Below, piece after piece: positions 1 through 11,244 of a stretch of 64,000 bases of DNA; positions within the stretch are counted from its first letter, which is position 1; the number at the start of each line of letters is the position of its first letter. Location: NCBI GenBank assembly GCA_963556495.2, contig OY747702.1:39972180-40036179 (forward strand). Reading direction: 5' to 3'. A model generated the notes under the pieces. It saw nothing but the letters and a program-made list of their open reading frames with translations. It was not told the origin of the DNA and searched no databases. This DNA is from Valencia hispanica. Its lineage: Eukaryota > Chordata > Actinopteri > Cyprinodontiformes > Valenciidae. The position numbers and the translations under genes were made by a program.

Positions 1-997
1 ATGAGGATCAATAATCAAGAAAAAAAGTAATAAACCTTCAATATACTGAAGTTAAATTGGAACAAAAATTTTTATTTATTTAACCAGTTTGAAGCTGTTT
101 GAATGAAGTTATTTGCCTGAAGGCATGTTTGACAGAAACTCCATAGAGGTAGCATTTAAAGAGCTGTTTTAATTTAATTTAATTCATTTCTCAAATAGCT
201 TCCCTTCAATGTGCTGCTTTTTGTTTGAGTAGTGTTTGCACTTTAGAAGCCGAACAACCTTTTCTGATGAATGAGTGGTTTAGAAATCATTGCAATAAAT
301 TTTCCCTTTTATATTCTGTCTCTCACTAAAACTCTCCATCTGCAGTATTGGAGTTATACTGCAGATAAAGAGTTATAGGGATGTCTTTAAATTAAGTAAA
401 TTTTTCCACATGACCCAATTGGGGTCGGGCTGTGGTTGATCTTCTTGGGGGGGGTGCATTTTTTATGAAACCCCTTTGCATTTTTACATCCCGTTGCGAG
501 TGATCAGTACTTCTTGCTGCTGTGCTCAATTTTGCTGTCAACTATTTTGATATTGTTTGCTAGCTGCTACCAGACGTCAGTAGCTCTCTTCTGCTTTGAA
601 AGAAGGCCTAACTCCACAGTGCTTCCAAATATAAGTTGCCTCGGCGCCAAAAAGCTTGAGACATTGAAAAAAATATAGTTGTATCCATGCCCCAAAGAAA
701 CTTCAAAGCTCCCGGGTTGAATTTCACCACCCTGCTTGTCATTCATATGATGTAGGTCAATCAATTATACAATCATAACTATGGACACAGTACACGCTTT
801 TGTCAAATTCCTCAGAAAGTAAATGACAATGACAGAGCCATCTTCAACAAAAATAGTCTTTAGTCTCATGTCCAAAATCCAACATCATATGAAGCTCAGA
901 ACCTTGATAATTCCCTTCCTGGTGTGTATTTCTCACAAAGTTTCATCAGAACTACTGCTAGCATGCAAGTTAAACTAACAAATAACGTAGCACGCAC

Positions 998-998
<1 letters not shown>
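1..998. other. AT-rich stretch without a recognised gene
   Basis: I see no gene, RNA gene or named repeat here. The sequence is AT-rich with many stop codons in all frames. The small minus-strand ORF at 567-764 has no recognisable motif. Confidence 0.5.
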
Positions 999-1028
<30 letters not shown>

Positions 1029-1083
1029 CTTCTTCTTCTTCTTCTTCTTCTTCTTCTTCTTCTTCTTCTTCTTCTTCTTCTTC
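999..1083. repeat. (CTT)n microsatellite, about 28 uninterrupted units
   Basis: A perfect trinucleotide run of about 85 bp. It creates artefactual poly-Leu, poly-Arg and poly-Glu ORFs on the two strands, and these should not be annotated as genes. No L2-type or RTE-type tail sequence adjoins it, so it looks like an ordinary microsatellite, not a LINE tail. Confidence 0.97.
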
Positions 1084-1989
1084 GCAAACAGCCTGCAAAC
1101 AACAAATTGGTATATTTCCACCACCAACTGGTATGGAGTGTCGACCAGAGTCAGTACATTGTTGCATGGTTGGAATTATATGGGCATTGTAATCTCTTTT
1201 AGGCGGGCCAGAAAACTGAATTGGTGATTAATAAATTGTGTTTATTTGTGAAAACCCTCCACAGTATCTTCTCCAACAATTAACAAATTTGACAATGGGA
1301 AAAAAAATTTAGATATAACATATCAGGTAGCGCAGAGGTTCCCGAATGGAAGGATGCATTGATTAAACCTTAGGTTTACTGCATCTTCAAAAATGCAGAT
1401 CAAAGCTTCTTGATCATAACTGGTCTCTCAAAATATGTTTTGAACTATAGAGCATGTCTGAAAACACTTTTTTTTGTATTTACTTGAACTGTGATGAGTT
1501 ATTGTTGAGTAAAAGTAGAACAGTATTGTGAAGTAGTGGTTTATCAAAAAATAGAATGTTAAATCCCCCCCCCCTTGTTAAACACCTCGCAAATAAAAAA
1601 ATTGTCTAAAAAAATAAATGGTCTTTCGCAGGACTTCGTTGAGGTCCTCAGAGGTGTTTAAAACTGATCAGAGGTAGCATTATGGCCACTGACAGGTGAT
1701 GTAATTACTTGTTCTGTCTTCATTATGGCACCTTTGAGAAGGTGTAATATTTTTGGCATTAAGTAAACTTTTTTCCTCAAAGTTGCTATGCTTGAAGAAA
1801 GAAAAGAGATCCAACATAAAGTGCGCAATTCGAAAGAGTATTACCTGAAATCATGATGACCTACCTACTGAACAAGGGCCTTTCTAAAACTGCAACTCAT
1901 ATATTGAGTGTATGACTGTTGCCAGTCTGCAGTGGTCAGTATTTTTCAAATGTGGTGGGGAAGATGGCCGAAACAGTGGGGAAGTTGCA
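1084..1989. other. intergenic stretch, nothing recognised
   Basis: AT-rich sequence with a short C-run near 1566. No coding or RNA gene signal was recognised. The last 100 bases or so may already belong to the degraded Tc1-like element that follows. Confidence 0.4.
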
Positions 1990-2334
1990 ACCAGGTCATG
2001 GACAGCAAGGTTCACATATGGATGGAGGAGTGAACAGCAATTAATTTGCAGTTTGTTGTGTGTGGGGCTGAACCTGTCCTCCAGCAATGGGCATGTGAGC
2101 ATCATAACTGGACCAAAGAGCAATTGAATAAGTTGGTGTTGTTTGATGAATCAGATGTTTATTTACCTCACAAGGATGACCAGGTGCTTAACTTATCTGG
2201 GGAACACAGCTGAGGCAGTGTGATGCCTTGAGCAATGTTTTTTCTCCTTGAAACCTTGGGTCCCATTCATGTGGAGAGCATGTACACTCTTTTGATGGAG
2301 AAGCAGCTTTCAGTTTCCCTTCAGGTGTTTCTGT
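1990..2334 (+). pseudogene. Tc1/mariner-like transposase relic
   Basis: A decayed fragment of a Tc1/mariner (DDE/DDD) transposase. Reading the + strand, the stretch near 2111-2150 translates to WTKEQLNKLVLFDESD. This matches the family pattern W-T-x-E-x(2)-x-K-V-L-x-S-D-E-S that precedes the catalytic core. Further on, GSVMP and then FLLETLGPIHVE appear in different frames, consistent with the block around the GSVMxWG motif. In-frame stops (for example near 2210) and frame changes show it is dead. The 3' part, with the rest of the catalytic domain, is missing because an L2 3' end follows at about 2335. The family assignment rests on motif recognition only. TIRs were not located. Confidence 0.6.
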
Positions 2335-2605
2335 TGGAACAAAGTTCCAGATGACTACAAAGCTGCTGAAACACTGAGTTCCTTTAAATCAGATCTGTTT
2401 AGAGCTGCCTTTGATTAATTAATAATAGCTGAAAGGTCATAACAGTAGTATGTTTTAATGTTCTGTATGTTTCTGCTGTTTGTATTTTTTGTTTTTATTG
2501 TTGTTTTATTGCTGCTTTTATTGTATCCCCTAATTACCCAAAGCACTTTGAATTGCCTGAACCAAAGTGTGCTATACAAATTAATTTGCCTTGCCTTACC
2601 TTGTC
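2335..2605 (+). repeat. L2-type LINE 3' end (5'-truncated)
   Basis: The first bases encode VPDDYKAAETLSSFKSDLFR followed by a stop. This is the conserved C-terminus of L2/Maui-type ORF2 (compare [18 protein letters not shown] in the nearly full-length copy around 35.8 kb). A 3' UTR follows with the typical AAAGTGTGCTATACAAAT block, ending in CCTTGCC-type tail repeats at about 2585-2605. The element is 5'-truncated, as is usual for LINEs. It directly abuts the Tc1-like relic. Confidence 0.8.
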
Positions 2606-5407
2606 ATGGAATCCATATTCCCTGCCGGCACTGTCTGTTTAAGCCTACAAAGCAAAAGTGGTTTGGGAATGGTTTGGGAAGCACAATTGTCTGAGACAGT
2701 GACTTTGCCAAGGTTTCATCTCCTGTTTGTATAGAATTACATAGTATTTTTCAAAAGTTTAATGAGCTTACCTTATCTATCTTACAAATGATGACCATTA
2801 GTGTGTGATATCTCATCTAAATTTAAATTAGAAGGACACACTAGTACTTGTAGCTTTTAAGTGTCCACTATTTTGAAAACAGAATCTGAAGTAATTGTTT
2901 TTGGTAATACAAATGCAAAGTTATTAAACAAAACACACTTAACTTGACTGTTTATTTAGAAAAATACAATTACAATTAAAAAGAATAACTGATAATGTTT
3001 ACTTACCTGAACAGACAACAAGTAATTTAGATGGTGAATCAAATGTTAATCATAAGCTATTTTGAAAATAATTTTTTTTTTTTTTTTACTAAGAAATTCA
3101 AAAACACATACCTTTAACTTTGGAAAAAATTTTTTTTTTTTTTTACAAGCTTTAAGTTTTCATAAATTGTTTCATGGATAATGTTAGCTAAAATATGAGC
3201 CACATGAGCTGCTATGTGCAGTTCATAACATGCTGCTTTTCTCACTAATTCTTAAAATGTTAACTTTATTTCAACCATCACTGGGTGTTCACTAAATCCT
3301 TCAACATTTTTACACATTTTTGTGATAGTTCCTAGAAACGTAGGATGCAAACATTCCACTGCTCTTATTTATGCTTGGTGAAAACAAGACATTCAAAATA
3401 GCAATCATGAGCCTAAAAACCCTGCTACAATGGCTATGTTTATTTCATAGACATAATCCTTTAGGTACTTAGTGTTGTGCTAGATGAACCTCACCTAAAT
3501 TTTAAGTGACTTTCGTGTCAAACAATGAGACAAAATGAAAGTTCCAGCTTCGTGGAAAGCGGAAGATGAACTCAAATAATTCCCAAAATATCAGCATGTT
3601 CCACTAATGATGAAAGATGCACATTTGTTGCCTTAGGTCTAAATATGTTAATGACAAAACTTTTTCTGCATAAAGACAAGAGAAAACACTTTTAATGCGC
3701 AAGCTTCTCTCCTCCCTGTGGTTTTATTGGTTCAGCATAAAGCAAATGAAATCTGTCTGCGGTGAGTTTTATTCACTGAGCAGCATCTTTTTCCCTCATT
3801 CTTCTGCCCTCCCTCCCCAGTAATTAGACCGAGGCAACGTAATAAATCAATACACAAGTGCTTGTCTGGAAGCTGAACCACTTGAGGAGCTCGGGACATT
3901 AATGTGTTCAGCAGCAAAATAGTCATTCCACTGTAATCAATCCTGCTGCTCAAATCAACTTATCGCTGGCCTTTTCCTTTTCCTCTTGCTTTTGATAAAG
4001 TCACTTCCTGTGCATTAACACAGGTCAATGACTTCCTCCAAGGTGTAAATGGCTGTCTGGTCTTTGGCCCCTAACTGGAAAAATACAGTATTCATGATAT
4101 TTATTTAGCAATATCCCAAATGGCTGCCAAAGGATTTGAGTCATATTGGGTTTTTCTGTATTTGCAGATCTGACTGTCACCTGTGTTCACACCTGCAGGT
4201 TTGCCACAGGCAGAGAAGCTTTAACAATCTGAAAGCTTTACACTGATGGTGTTATTGATGCCACATGGTTGAGGTAATGAAAAAAAGAGGATCTGTATGA
4301 ACTACTTGGGCTGGACCATTTTGATTACCTGATGGCTCAAGAGGAATTGATCCTCATAAGTAAAAAAAAAAGCTGCTTAGCTAAAGATTTCAAGTGTAAC
4401 CACAAAGACATGCAAAACCTAACCTTGAACATATTTTTTCATGGACAGTTGTAAACACTTTGTTATTCTGCACTAGACTGGTAAAAACACCTTCAAGTCA
4501 CATTATACTGAACTAAATTATCTTCTGTTCCATGAACTTTGTTCTTGAGAATCTCCAAATGTAAAGACTTCAAAATTGTTATGCTAAAATATCTAAAACA
4601 TTTAGAAAAAGTCCAAACTAATTCTCCTTAAAGTTAATGATATTTTTTTTGCCTAGGTCAAACCCTGTTAACAGAATGCAACCTTGTCCTTTTTCTACTA
4701 AGAATATTTCAGTGCATTTAGGTCCTTGATCTCAGCTTCCAGAAGGTACTTATTGTTGCTTTTGAATTATGTCTGTCCTCTGGAAAGGTTTTGACAAAAT
4801 AAAATCTGTTTTTCCTAACTGCTATCTCAGGTTAGAGGCATCAAAAACATTATCTTGACTTCTGTGTTCCTCTGATAGCTATGCCAGAGTGGTGTATGGA
4901 TGGTGGAGAGAGCTAGCCAGAAGGACACAATAATGTAACTACTGGTCAGCCAGAGCAGTAAACAAAGAAGATGTGCCCAAACGGGACAACAAACATGTCA
5001 GATCCACTTGTAAGAATTTTGTTGCATTGCTTTTGCACATTTTAACATTCTTGCCAGCAATTCAATTCAAAGGTCCAAGTGAAGGAACAACCTTAACATT
5101 TTCAAGTCAGTGCCAGGAATGAAAATGCAATCTGAGGATGTTCCTCGTTTCAAATTTCATTCCCAAAAAAAAGTGATACCACAGTCTGAAACAAACTAAT
5201 TATAAAATACAAATTTCCTAAATACCTTTTAGTGTAGATTCTTCCTGTATTTGCTTTCTTTGCTACAATAGTGATGTTTTGGATATAAAACACAGCTACC
5301 ATAGTTTACAAAGATAATCAGGAAGTCTAGTGAAATATTAGAGTCAGCATAAAGACTTTTGATTGTTTTCATGAGGTCTTGGAGTTTCAAACTGTCTAAC
5401 TGTTTGT
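2606..5407. other. long non-genic stretch
   Basis: No gene or recognisable transposon. It holds two poly-T tracts (near 3070 and 3130). The portion 3690-4030 has lower A/T bias, TAATTA/TAATTAG-type motifs and few simple repeats, and reads like possible conserved noncoding DNA; that is an impression only. A minus ORF at 3732-3953 has no recognised domain. Confidence 0.4.
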
Positions 5408-5419
5408 ATGAGACTCTTT

Positions 5420-5610
5420 CCCAAACAGCGATGCATGGAGTTGGTAACACTGTTGCCTTGCAGGAACAAGGTCCTGGGTTTGAAACTGGGCCTGAGTTCT
5501 TTATGCATGCAGTATGTATGTTCCGTGCATGCGTGGGTTCTCTCCAGGTACTACGTCTTTCGACACAGTCCAAAAACATGTCTGTTTGGTTAATTAGTCA
5601 CTCTAAATTG
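5420..5610 (+). repeat. SINE-like fish repeat with tRNA-type promoter head (3' truncated)
   Basis: The segment begins with a head resembling a tRNA-derived SINE (GTTGGTAACACTGTTGCC, then the B-box-like GGTCCTGGGTTTGAAAC). The block GCATGCGTGGGTTCTCTCC and the phrase CAGTCCAAAAACATG follow, which recur in many fish repeats of this family. Its usual 3' half, with the (ATGG)n tail, is missing here but appears on the minus strand at 47.8 and 54.3 kb. A Rex1-group LINE fragment begins immediately downstream. Confidence 0.6.
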
Positions 5611-6752
5611 CCTTCTCCATCTGCTCTTTGTGGACTTCACATCCGCTTTCAATACCATCACATCACAGACCCTGATACACAAACTCTCCACACTTGGACT
5701 GAGCTCTACCATCTGCAACTGAGTTCTGGACTTTCTAACTGAAAGGCCGCAGTCAGTGAGGATCCACGACATCTTCTCATTCCCCATCGCTCTCAGCACT
5801 GGCTCCCCCCGGGGCTGTGTGCTGAGCCCCCTCCTGTTTACCCAGCTCACTCTTGACTGCTCAGCCAAAAAACCGAGCTGCCTGATCATGAAGTTTGCGG
5901 ATGATACAACTGAGGTTGGATGCATCAATAGCAACGATAAGTCGGACTATAGGAAGGAGGTGGAACACCTGGTGGGTTGGTGTAGCGAAAACAACCTCTG
6001 CATCAATGTGAAAAAGACCAAGGAGATGATTGTGGACCTCAGAAGGAGTAGACACCCTCCCTATCCTCCCCTTTACATCGGAGGGACAGCAGGGAAAGTA
6101 GTCTCCAGCCTCAGGTATGTTGGTGTCCACATATCAAACAACCTCACCTGGAGCTGTAACACCTCCTACCTGGTAAGGAAGGCACACCAGAGTCTCTACC
6201 TCCTCAGGTAAGGTGCACTGGACTGAGGAGCTCAGTCCTGACATCATTTTATAAATGTGCAGTGGAGAGTGTCCTGTGCTCCTCCATCACCATCTGGCAT
6301 GGCAGCAGCTCTGCAGCAGAGAAGAAAGCTCTGCAGAGGGTGGTGAAAGCTGCACAGAGGACTGTGGGATGCAGCCTATCCACCACCACAGACATTTACA
6401 CGTCCAGATGCAGGAAAAGGGCCTCCTGAATCACGAGGGACCACACCCACCCTGCACACACACTGTTTGTCCCTCTCCCTTCAGGCAGGAAGCTGAGGAG
6501 CATTGAGAGCAGGACCACCAGACTGAGAAACAGCTTCTTCCCCACTGCTGTGAAACTGCTAAACTCTGATCATTTTAACTAGCACTCATTTTTCACAGCA
6601 TAAATAACTTGAAACACTTTTTAAACCAATTTATTATTACTACTATTTTATTGTGTTTTTCTGGGGTGAACCAAGACCAGAGAAACAGATTTGTATTTAC
6701 CTCATGTCTGACATGTGTTAAAGGACAATTAAAACATTCTTGAATATATCTT
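5611..6752 (+). pseudogene. Rex1-group (CR1-like) LINE fragment, reverse transcriptase C-half
   Basis: This is a 5'-truncated non-LTR retrotransposon. In successive frames it encodes recognisable RT blocks: [13 protein letters not shown] near 5620 (catalytic Asp of block A), GCVLSPLLFTQL near 5815, and KFADDTTEVGC near 5892 (the FADD catalytic box). KTKEMIVDLRRSR and GVHISNNLTWS follow, so the thumb region is present. Stops and frameshifts near 5725 and 6210 interrupt the reading frame. The 3' end, AGGACAATTAAAACATTCTTGAA, resembles the poly-A-like signal and short repeats that end these elements. The RT order and motifs are clear; the exact clade name is from memory of fish repeats. Confidence 0.8.
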
Positions 6753-7346
6753 CTCTGGAAAACTCAGCTACTCCACGGTTATCTTCTGTAACTCCTCCGG
6801 TCCTCAGTTGTCACCTGCCTGCTTTGAGTTATTTTGAGGATGTTTCTATTAAACTAAATAAATTTAAAAGCAGGCACACTGATCCGAGGTATTCTAAACT
6901 GTAAATATACCAGTAAACTAACTCAAGATTCCTTTTAAAGAATGAATTGGCAGAGTTTAAACATTAGTTAATTTCTGTTGCTCTAAGACACTAAAATGTT
7001 CCATCCATTTGACATTTTTCTAACTCACATCTGTACTTCAGTTTGTGTGTGATTCAGAATGGTGCATGTGGTTGATGCTCAGATAGTGAACATGACGTCC
7101 ACCATCCATGTCATTTCAAGAATCAGTTATTGTTGATGCTGTGTTGTGCTAAATTAATTTAAATTAATCAACGACATGTTGAATTAAATACTCCAAACGC
7201 CTTCTGGGACTCGGTCTCATCTTTGTTTTAGAGGAGCTGCATTTTCAGCTATAACACCCACAATAAATGTCCCAGTGAGACACGGCTATTGCTATATAGT
7301 TACATGACATACTCAAAGCTCTGGGGTCTGGAGTTTTTTTGGAGTT
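6753..7346. other. intergenic stretch, nothing recognised
   Basis: No gene or transposon motif was found between the LINE 3' end and the start of the tandem duplication. The last bases (7331-7350) are T-rich and supply the homology seen at the duplication junction. Confidence 0.4.
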
Positions 7347-7415
7347 TTTTTATAATGAAAATATTTAAGTCACTTTTGTTTCTGCCTTATTTGTACTGTC
7401 CCATCTGAGGTAATG

Positions 7416-7680
7416 CACGATGGTTCAGTGGTTTATGATGTTCTCAGTTTTTCACATTTTGTAAATGGCATGTTCAAATCTCAGTTTTGTTGGTTTGCAT
7501 GTTGTCCTTGCTCATGGTTGATGGGTTTTGTTTCTAGGTACTTTGGTTTCACCGCACTGTCTAAAAAATTTTTTACTTGTGACTATAAAGTGCGTTTAAG
7601 TGTAAGTATGTTGGCATGTCTTGTGTTGGCCCATTCTGTCACACCAGGGGTGCCCTACGTAGCATCCTACATGTTTTTGA
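7416..7680 (+). repeat. degenerate SINE-like fish repeat (copy 1)
   Basis: A decayed relative of the repeat at 5420. GATGGTTCAGTGGTTTATGATG resembles an A-box region and ATGTTCAAATCTCAG a B-box, followed by GGTTTGCATGTTGTCC, TAGGTACTTTGGTTTC and GTGTTGGCCCATTCTG in the usual order for this family. Its 90-codon ORF has no independent meaning. Confidence 0.5.
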
Positions 7681-7795
7681 TGTAATCCTGAAAAAATGTG
7701 GCTGAATTGTTTGAAATTGCTCCTCAGAATGTTATCAAGCTCTGCACAGGTCTGGCAACAAACCATTTATTTGATTCTGGTGTGTTGAACTAGGG

Positions 7796-8593
7796 TAGGG
7801 TGACCAACCATCCTCTTTTCCACGGACATGTCCACTTTTCATGTGCTGTTTGGGGTGTCCGTGGGATTCATAGACTGATGAATCGTTTTTATAGGGACCA
7901 ATAAGCATACTTAAATTGACTGGTGTGATGCATGATATATGAAAACCCTTTCTCTCATCTGACGTCCTCTCCGTGCTCCTGCATCGTGGATGGTTCTGAT
8001 CCGTTCAACAGACAGCAGGCTGTTGTGCGCTGTGATGCACTGCACCTTATTGCCCTGCGCCGCACTGTGCATGCGGTGTTGCGACTGTTTACAAGATCTA
8101 AAGGCACAAGTGTAGCTTAACAGATGAACAGAGCTGGCATAGCTGGCACATGTGTCTCTGTGTGTGAGAAAAGTCACAAAGATCTAGTAGGTCCACATGG
8201 ACACAAAAACTATAATAATGCTGTGCAAAGTAAGAATTCATCTATAAATTGACTGAGGAGGATAAGGTGAAAACTAAAGACTGGAGTATGCACTTTTTTA
8301 TTGTCTTTTTGAGACTTCTGCATTTTACTTTTATTATTGCATTGAAAAGAAAATACTTGTTTTCTCAGAATTTTATTTCTGATTTTTGTTTAATCTTTGT
8401 CCAGTATGAGTAATTATTTTTATTATCATGAATTAATTTCCAGAGATGTTAGTCATTTTTGTACATGTGAAAACCGATCTGATGTTATTATTAACTGTCT
8501 ATTCTAACCACCTGGAAAACGCAATGCTTTGAATGTGTTAAAATCACAGGGCCAAGTGTCTTCTTTTTTGGAAATCAAAATATGGTCACCCTA
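7796..8593. mobile_element. hAT-type MITE with perfect TIR and TSD (copy 1)
   Basis: A 798-bp element bounded by perfect 11-bp terminal inverted repeats, TAGGGTGACCA and TGGTCACCCTA. It is flanked by perfect 8-bp target-site duplications, AACTAGGG, at 7788-7795 and 8594-8601. An 8-bp TSD is typical of the hAT superfamily. No transposase is recognisable inside; the minus ORF at 7911-8177 has no known domain, so the element is non-autonomous. A diverged relative lies on the opposite strand at about 58574-59230. Confidence 0.9.
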
Positions 8594-8601
8594 AACTAGG
8601 G

Positions 8602-9367
8602 GAATATGTAAACCATGTAAAACAAAGGCTTTAGAAGGCTGCATTTTGGCAACCTTGCTTTGCAAGTACAGTCAGCTGACATTAGATCTGTGTAAAAGGA
8701 ATTTTGCATGGGGAGGGAGGAGTTTTTGTTTTCAAAGCAGGGTAAAGGTACAAGCAGAAGGAGGTGTCACTTTGAATCTTGGACAACCTTTCAGAATGAT
8801 ATTAGATTAACTGTTGATGTACATATACAATAGAGAAACTTCTGGGGGTCACCTGCTGATATGCCTGCAGGATTTATGAAATGCTGACATTTGACATTCA
8901 GTCATTTTTTTCTTTAGATTTAAACATGATTTAAATTTTGACAACGCAGAGGCGAATTGCTAATGAGCTACTGCAGCTCTGCTGAAGCGAAGTCCCAGAA
9001 AACGGCACAGGTTTTGTGATTTTGGCTAAAAACGGCATAATAATCATTTAAAGACCACTGAGAATGTTTTAAAAAAAGGCTCAAAATACGATCGGAGTGG
9101 GACTTTAAGAAGCAGTAAAAAACTGAGCAAAGACCTGAAACAAAAGCTGAGAGATAGTTAATCTTTTAGTTGGTGGCTCTACTGTTAAGGCTCATTTATG
9201 CAAAGTTCAAATGACCCACTAAAAGTCTGTCGCTTGCGTCTTTTCATGCATAATTATGGTAGGATTTAAGCATGCCTGTGGATGAGAAGATACGTGCAGT
9301 ACACTAGGGGCAGCATTGCACCAAGGGGAGAAAAAAAAGTAAAAGAACAGTTCGAAGGACAGACAAA
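8602..9367. other. unassigned part of the duplicated unit (also 11253-12018)
   Basis: Lies between the hAT MITE and the Harbinger element. The segment 8940-9108 ends in GATCGGAGTGGGACTTTAA, which could be the terminus of another TTAA-type repeat, but no matching left end was found. The minus ORF 9219-9533 has no recognised domain. Confidence 0.35.
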
Positions 9368-9997
9368 GGCTGTGTTCACTTAATGCTCGATTCCGATTTT
9401 TTTGGAAAAAAATAGATTTTTTTGCAAGGCAGTTCACATTTCTAATTAAATGCGACCTTTTGTGATCTCCTGTGTAAACGTGAATCTCGTGAAATGACCC
9501 AGAATTGACCCGCATGCGCAGAAGAGTACTCAACGGTCAACAACGTCACTTGTTGTTAGCGGAAGAAGTTACACATGGATGTTGACAGTGCAGCTCGTTT
9601 AGCCTTATTAAAGTTATTTTCCCAACGGAGCCAGCACAATTTCAATCTTCTCGTTTTAAGGAGAAAAATAAAAAGGAGGAGAGCAAGGTTTTTGGCCATG
9701 GCGTTTTGTGGAGCAGTGGTAGCAACGTCGGTACAGAGAAACGTGTGGGTTCGGAGGCGCAGCCAGGAGTGGTGGGAGACTGATGTGAGTTCAGTGGCTT
9801 CACTAATACAGAATTCATCAGTAACTTCCGAATGTCCAGATCCACTTTTGATTATGTTTGTGAGCACCTTCGATTTACTCTGTCACAGGAAGAGACATGT
9901 CTGCGGCAGCCCATAACAGTGCAGTATCAATGACGTGCGGGTCGGACACATGCGACCTGGCCGTTCAGACTGAAGTTGCATTTCAAAAGATCGGATA
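9368..9997 (+). mobile_element. PIF/Harbinger element, 3' half missing (duplication copy 1)
   Basis: The left 630 bases of the element seen complete at 12019-12798. Its TIR starts GGCTGTGTTCAC. It is cut at the tandem-duplication boundary and continues directly into the start of copy 2. It carries the same transposase relic as the complete copy. Confidence 0.8.
9575..9932 (+). pseudogene. PIF/Harbinger transposase N-terminal relic (copy 1)
   Basis: A fragment of a HARBI1-like DDE transposase. From the ATG at 9575 the frame gives MDVDSAARLALLKLFSQRS, then a basic stretch (KRRRARFLAM), then VWVRRRSQEWWE. After a frame change near 9800 the sequence encodes NFRMSRSTFDYVCEHLRF and QEETCLRQPIT, the block that precedes the catalytic domain in the family, and then stops at 9930. 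The catalytic DDE region is absent. Identification is by the EWWE and NFRMSR-type motifs known from fish Harbinger elements. Confidence 0.75.
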
Positions 9998-10066
9998 TTT
10001 TTATAATGAAAATATTTAAGTCACTTTTGTTTCTGCCTTATTTGTACTGTCCCATCTGAGGTAATG

Positions 10067-10331
10067 CACGATGGTTCAGTGGTTTATGATGTTCTCAGTT
10101 TTTCACATTTTGTAAATGGCATGTTCAAATCTCAGTTTTGTTGGTTTGCATGTTGTCCTTGCTCATGGTTGATGGGTTTTGTTTCTAGGTACTTTGGTTT
10201 CACCGCACTGTCTAAAAATTTTTTTACTTGTGACTATAAAGTGCGTTTAAGTGTAAGTATGTTGGCATGTCTTGTGTTGGCCCATTCTGTCACACCAGGG
10301 GTGCCCTACGTAGCATCCTACATGTTTTTGA
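10067..10331 (+). repeat. degenerate SINE-like fish repeat (copy 2)
   Basis: The same sequence as at 7416-7680, present because of the 2,651-bp duplication. One substitution (T10219) changes a Lys codon to Asn in the meaningless overlapping ORF. Confidence 0.5.
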
Positions 10332-10446
10332 TGTAATCCTGAAAAAATGTGGCTGAATTGTTTGAAATTGCTCCTCAGAATGTTATCAAGCTCTGCACAG
10401 GTCTGGCAACAAACCATTTATTTGATTCTGGTGTGTTGAACTAGGG

Positions 10447-11244
10447 TAGGGTGACCAACCATCCTCTTTTCCACGGACATGTCCACTTTTCATGTGCTGT
10501 TTGGGGTGTCCGTGGGATTCATAGACTGATGAATCGTTTTTATAGGGACCAATAAGCATACTTAAATTGACTGGTGTGATGCATGATATATGAAAACCCT
10601 TTCTCTCATCTGACGTCCTCTCCGTGCTCCTGCATCGTGGATGGTTCTGATCCGTTCAACAGACAGCAGGCTGTTGTGCGCTGTGATGCACTGCACCTTA
10701 TTGCCCTGCGCCGCACTGTGCATGCGGTGTTGTGACTGTTTACAAGATCTAAAGGCACAAGTGTAGCTTAACAGATGAACAGAGCTGGCATAGCTGGCAC
10801 ATGTGTCTCTGTGTGTGAGAAAAGTCACAAAGATCTAGTAGGTCCACATGGACACAAAAACTATAATAATGCTGTGCAAAGTAAGAATTCATCTATAAAT
10901 TGACTGAGGAGGATAAGGTGAAAACTAAAGACTGGAGTATGCACTTTTTTATTGTCTTTTTGAGACTTCTGCATTTTACTTTTATTATTGCATTGAAAAG
11001 AAAATACTTGTTTTCTCAGAATTTTATTTCTGATTTTTGTTTAATCTTTGTCCAGTATGAGTAATTATTTTTATTATCATGAATTAATTTCCAGAGATGT
11101 TAGTCATTTTTGTACATGTGAAAACCGATCTGATGTTATTATTAACTGTCTATTCTAACCACCTGGAAAACGCAATGCTTTGAATGTGTTAAAATCACAG
11201 GGCCAAGTGTCTTCTTTTTTGGAAATCAAAATATGGTCACCCTA
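10447..11244. mobile_element. hAT-type MITE with perfect TIR and TSD (copy 2)
   Basis: The duplicated copy of 7796-8593. The 11-bp TIRs are at the ends and the 8-bp TSDs AACTAGGG at 10439-10446 and 11245-11252. It was copied with its flanks by the tandem duplication, so it does not represent an independent transposition. Confidence 0.9.

Larger units (their letters stand above)
7347..9997. repeat. tandem duplication, copy 1 (2,651-bp unit)
   Basis: Every feature in this block recurs 2,651 bases downstream. Two substitutions were noticed by eye (A7568/T10219 and C8082/T10733) and no indels. The proximal junction lies in a T-run (7345-7351 and 9998-10001), suggesting a microhomology-mediated event. 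The unit contains a SINE-like head, an 8-bp-TSD hAT MITE, 700 bases of unknown sequence, and the first 630 bases of a PIF/Harbinger element. The distal boundary cuts that element in the middle. The high identity implies a recent duplication or an assembly artefact. Confidence 0.93.

Noticed and set aside
896..1202. ORFs with poly-Leu, poly-Arg or poly-Glu
   Set aside because: They are produced by the (CTT)n microsatellite read in several frames; the flanks have no coding character.
8940..9108. Possible TTAA-type transposon end (GAGTGGGACTTTAA)
   Set aside because: No matching inverted terminus was found in the window, so an element cannot be defined.
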